Source of the DNA: Flavobacteriales bacterium | GTDB taxonomy: Bacteria > Bacteroidota > Bacteroidia > Flavobacteriales_E > Vicingaceae | Reading direction: 5' to 3' | Length of the DNA: 64,000 bases | Assembly: GCA_020635825.1 (NCBI GenBank) | Contig: JACJZA010000011.1 | Span: forward strand, 52,724-116,723 | Shown here: positions 62,338 to 64,000 of the stretch, in pieces | Layout of the letters: each line of letters begins with the position of its first letter | How positions within the stretch are numbered: the first letter of the stretch is position 1 | Notes under the pieces: generated by a model | The model's database searches: none | Seen by the model: only the letters and a program-made list of their open reading frames with translations | Told to the model about the DNA's origin: nothing | Made by a program: the position numbers and the translations under genes

Positions 62338-63567
62338 TTACTTATCTACCCAAAAAGGAATCTTTACTTTATATTCTTCAGATCCAGCCTCTTGCTGTTC
62401 GTTAAGGTATTTTAATTTTGAAGAAATATAAATAGTATGATGACCATTGCTTAGTGAATCAATGGGTATCATTGTAGTTACACCTCTTATGTTGTTGTGC
62501 TTTATTGCCGGAAACCAGATGAGTGGTTCACAAATGGTAGTATCAATTTGAACTTCTAATATTTTATCAAAAGTTTTTAATGAGTCTATTTCAGATGTTT
62601 GTTCAATTAGTTCATCAAATCTGTGAAAATAAGTAACAAACAATTCCATATAAGTGCCAGTTTGAACTTTAGAATTAATTGCAACCATACCAATTTCTCC
62701 ATCTATCCATTCATCTAAATAAACACTATAATGAATATAATCATTATCAGCCATTTGGTAACGATATTCTCTTTGGTCGAATAAATTTGGCCAATGCATT
62801 GTTTTATAAATTGCTAAATAGGCAGAAGTAATGGCTATAAAGGAAAAAATCAAAGCTTTAATTAAATACTTCCATTTAACCACATTGGTGTTAAACATTA
62901 ATAATGCTTTTGCATAGTAAGACCGGAAACTGATAGTGTCATAAAGTTTAAATATAGGAAAGACTAAATATGAAAAAACAGGTATTTTTCTGAGTAATCC
63001 AAAACTCAATAAATCAAAAACATAAGCAAGAAAAAAGATAAATAATATGGTAAAAACATTTTCTGAAACAACATCTGTATTACTTTCTAAAAAAACCATT
63101 ATTCCAATTAATCCCATAAATACTAACGTAAGACCCAGAAGTACAAAAATGGAAATGATAGACATGAACATCACGGTTCCACATTGTTTGTCTACATAGG
63201 TAATTTGATCTTGTAAATCATCTCCCTTTTGTAATTTATTTTTAAAAGGGCTTTTCCATTTTATTTTTTCAGTATTAATTCCGTTAGGATAAACAAAATT
63301 GATACAGACTAAAGCTAACCAATATGCTCTTAAAGAAAGGTGAATAATAAAACCAAGAGTTAAAACTTTAATACCTATCATCCCTGTCATCAATAAAATT
63401 GCTCTGCCTGGAACTCCTGCAATCATTCCTACAAGTTCAAGCCAATTCACATAAATATCACTTATTTGAAATAAAGAGAAAATGGCACCACCGGAAATTA
63501 ATAATTCAAGTTCCCAAGAGTTTTCTTGTAGATTTTTAAGCCATTCGGGTATTTGTCGTTGTTGCAT
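62338..63567 (-). CDS. Polytopic membrane protein of unknown function
   Basis: About 409 residues from the ATG at 63567 (MQQRQIPEWLKNLQ); the longer reading from 63627 adds a low-quality hydrophobic stretch and is not preferred. About six helices lie in the first 270 residues (for example WLELVGMIAGVPGRAILLMTGMIGI, and VMFMSIISIFVLLGLTLVFMGLIGI). A soluble C-terminal domain of about 130 residues has a beta-rich pattern ending HHTIYISSKLKYL ... KIPFWVDK. No family was recognised. It is convergent with dps and divergent from the GAF protein gene. Confidence 0.7.
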   Translation of the reverse strand: MQQRQIPEWLKNLQENSWELELLISGGAIFSLFQISDIYVNWLELVGMIAGVPGRAILLMTGMIGIKVLTLGFIIHLSLRAYWLALVCINFVYPNGINTEKIKWKSPFKNKLQKGDDLQDQITYVDKQCGTVMFMSIISIFVLLGLTLVFMGLIGIMVFLESNTDVVSENVFTILFIFFLAYVFDLLSFGLLRKIPVFSYLVFPIFKLYDTISFRSYYAKALLMFNTNVVKWKYLIKALIFSFIAITSAYLAIYKTMHWPNLFDQREYRYQMADNDYIHYSVYLDEWIDGEIGMVAINSKVQTGTYMELFVTYFHRFDELIEQTSEIDSLKTFDKILEVQIDTTICEPLIWFPAIKHNNIRGVTTMIPIDSLSNGHHTIYISSKLKYLNEQQEAGSEEYKVKIPFWVDK

Positions 63568-63686
63568 GTTAACGAAAATAAAATAAAAATTAATGTTCAG
63601 ATAATAAAAGACATAGAAAATAAACAAATATTTGATTTTCAGTAAAATAGTTTATATATTTAATAAGCACATAAATTCATATTAAT

Positions 63687-64000
63687 ATGATTGCTTTTAT
63701 TGAAACTATTGAGCAACTAGCAAAAAGTGAAAATCTTCGCTCAGGTTCGATTGAAAAATTTACTGAAGAATTATTAAAAAAAAGTGCTGATTTACTTAAT
63801 TGCCAACGAACTAATGCTTGGCTTTTAAACGAAGCAAATACAGAGCTTCGTAATTTGAAATCTTATGTACATTCTGCAGATGTTTTTATTGATGATGAAA
63901 CCTTGCATAGGGAAGATTTACCTCACTATTTTTTTGAATTAACTCGCAATGAACTTATTGTTTCAAATGTAGCTCGTGAAGCAAAAATTAATAAAGAGCT
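63687..64000 (+). CDS. GAF-domain protein, probably a sensor kinase (partial)
   Basis: The first 104 codons are present before the window ends. The N-terminus (MIAFIETIEQLAKSENL) leads into a GAF domain with the common pattern LLNCQRTNAWLLNE ... ADVFIDDETLHREDLPHYFFEL. GAF domains at the N-terminus of bacterial proteins usually belong to sensor kinases or phosphodiesterases; the output domain is outside the window. Confidence 0.7.
   Translation, partial: MIAFIETIEQLAKSENLRSGSIEKFTEELLKKSADLLNCQRTNAWLLNEANTELRNLKSYVHSADVFIDDETLHREDLPHYFFELTRNELIVSNVAREAKINKE

Overview
The window is AT-rich chromosomal DNA from a member of the Bacteroidota, most probably a flavobacterium-like marine or free-living species. 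The support is consistent. There is a type IX secretion system (T9SS) lipoprotein of the SprE/PorW family. Several secreted proteins carry C-terminal T9SS sorting domains (YPNP motif and a final short beta strand), and one carries SprB repeats. A TonB receptor is followed by a DUF4249 lipoprotein, and the order ftsX-DUF3098-uppP-truB is typical of the phylum. The tRNA promoter is of the TTG/TAnnTTTG type. The species cannot be named from sequence alone.

Layout. 0-9 kb: a truncated bactofilin, the SprE/PorW-like lipoprotein and a divergent M23 peptidase (cell wall and T9SS), then a secreted choice-of-anchor B protein, a MORN-repeat protein and a BvgS-like sensor kinase. 9-15 kb: housekeeping (truB, uppP, DUF3098, ftsX; divergent leuS). 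15-21 kb: two large T9SS cargo proteins whose 3' ends, including the terminators, look like copies of each other. 21-26 kb: an operon of a DUF2723 membrane protein, an FkbM methyltransferase and a Gfo/Idh/MocA oxidoreductase, then tRNA-Gln. 26-36 kb: an ELWxxDGT/PKD secreted protein, a small unknown exported protein, a secreted DNA/RNA endonuclease and a 2,076-residue alpha-2-macroglobulin-like protein. 36-44 kb: a giant SprB-repeat surface protein (about 2,760 residues) split by one frameshift, followed after 7 nt by fumC. 45-50 kb: TonB receptor, DUF4249 lipoprotein, SPOR protein. 50-59 kb: an ion and osmotic group (CorA, MscS, a Na+/H+ exchanger with a cyclic-nucleotide-binding-like domain, and a K+-channel-like protein with an unusual 12-residue repeat), with glyS among them. 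58-62 kb: a stress group (photolyase, TauE/SafE, DUF2892, OxyR, divergent Dps). The window ends with an unknown membrane protein and the start of a GAF-domain protein.

How the parts fit. Much of the window concerns the cell surface: a secretion component (SprE/PorW), at least five likely cargo or surface proteins, envelope glycan or lipid enzymes, and envelope sensing and transport. The second theme is stress and ion homeostasis. No CRISPR array, prophage, insertion sequence or classical defence island was seen. The most unusual observations are a 12-residue solenoid-like repeat fused to a K+ channel pore, foreign modules nested inside SprB and HYR repeats in two different secreted proteins, a small GC-rich palindromic element inside the leuS reading frame, and the split giant adhesin.
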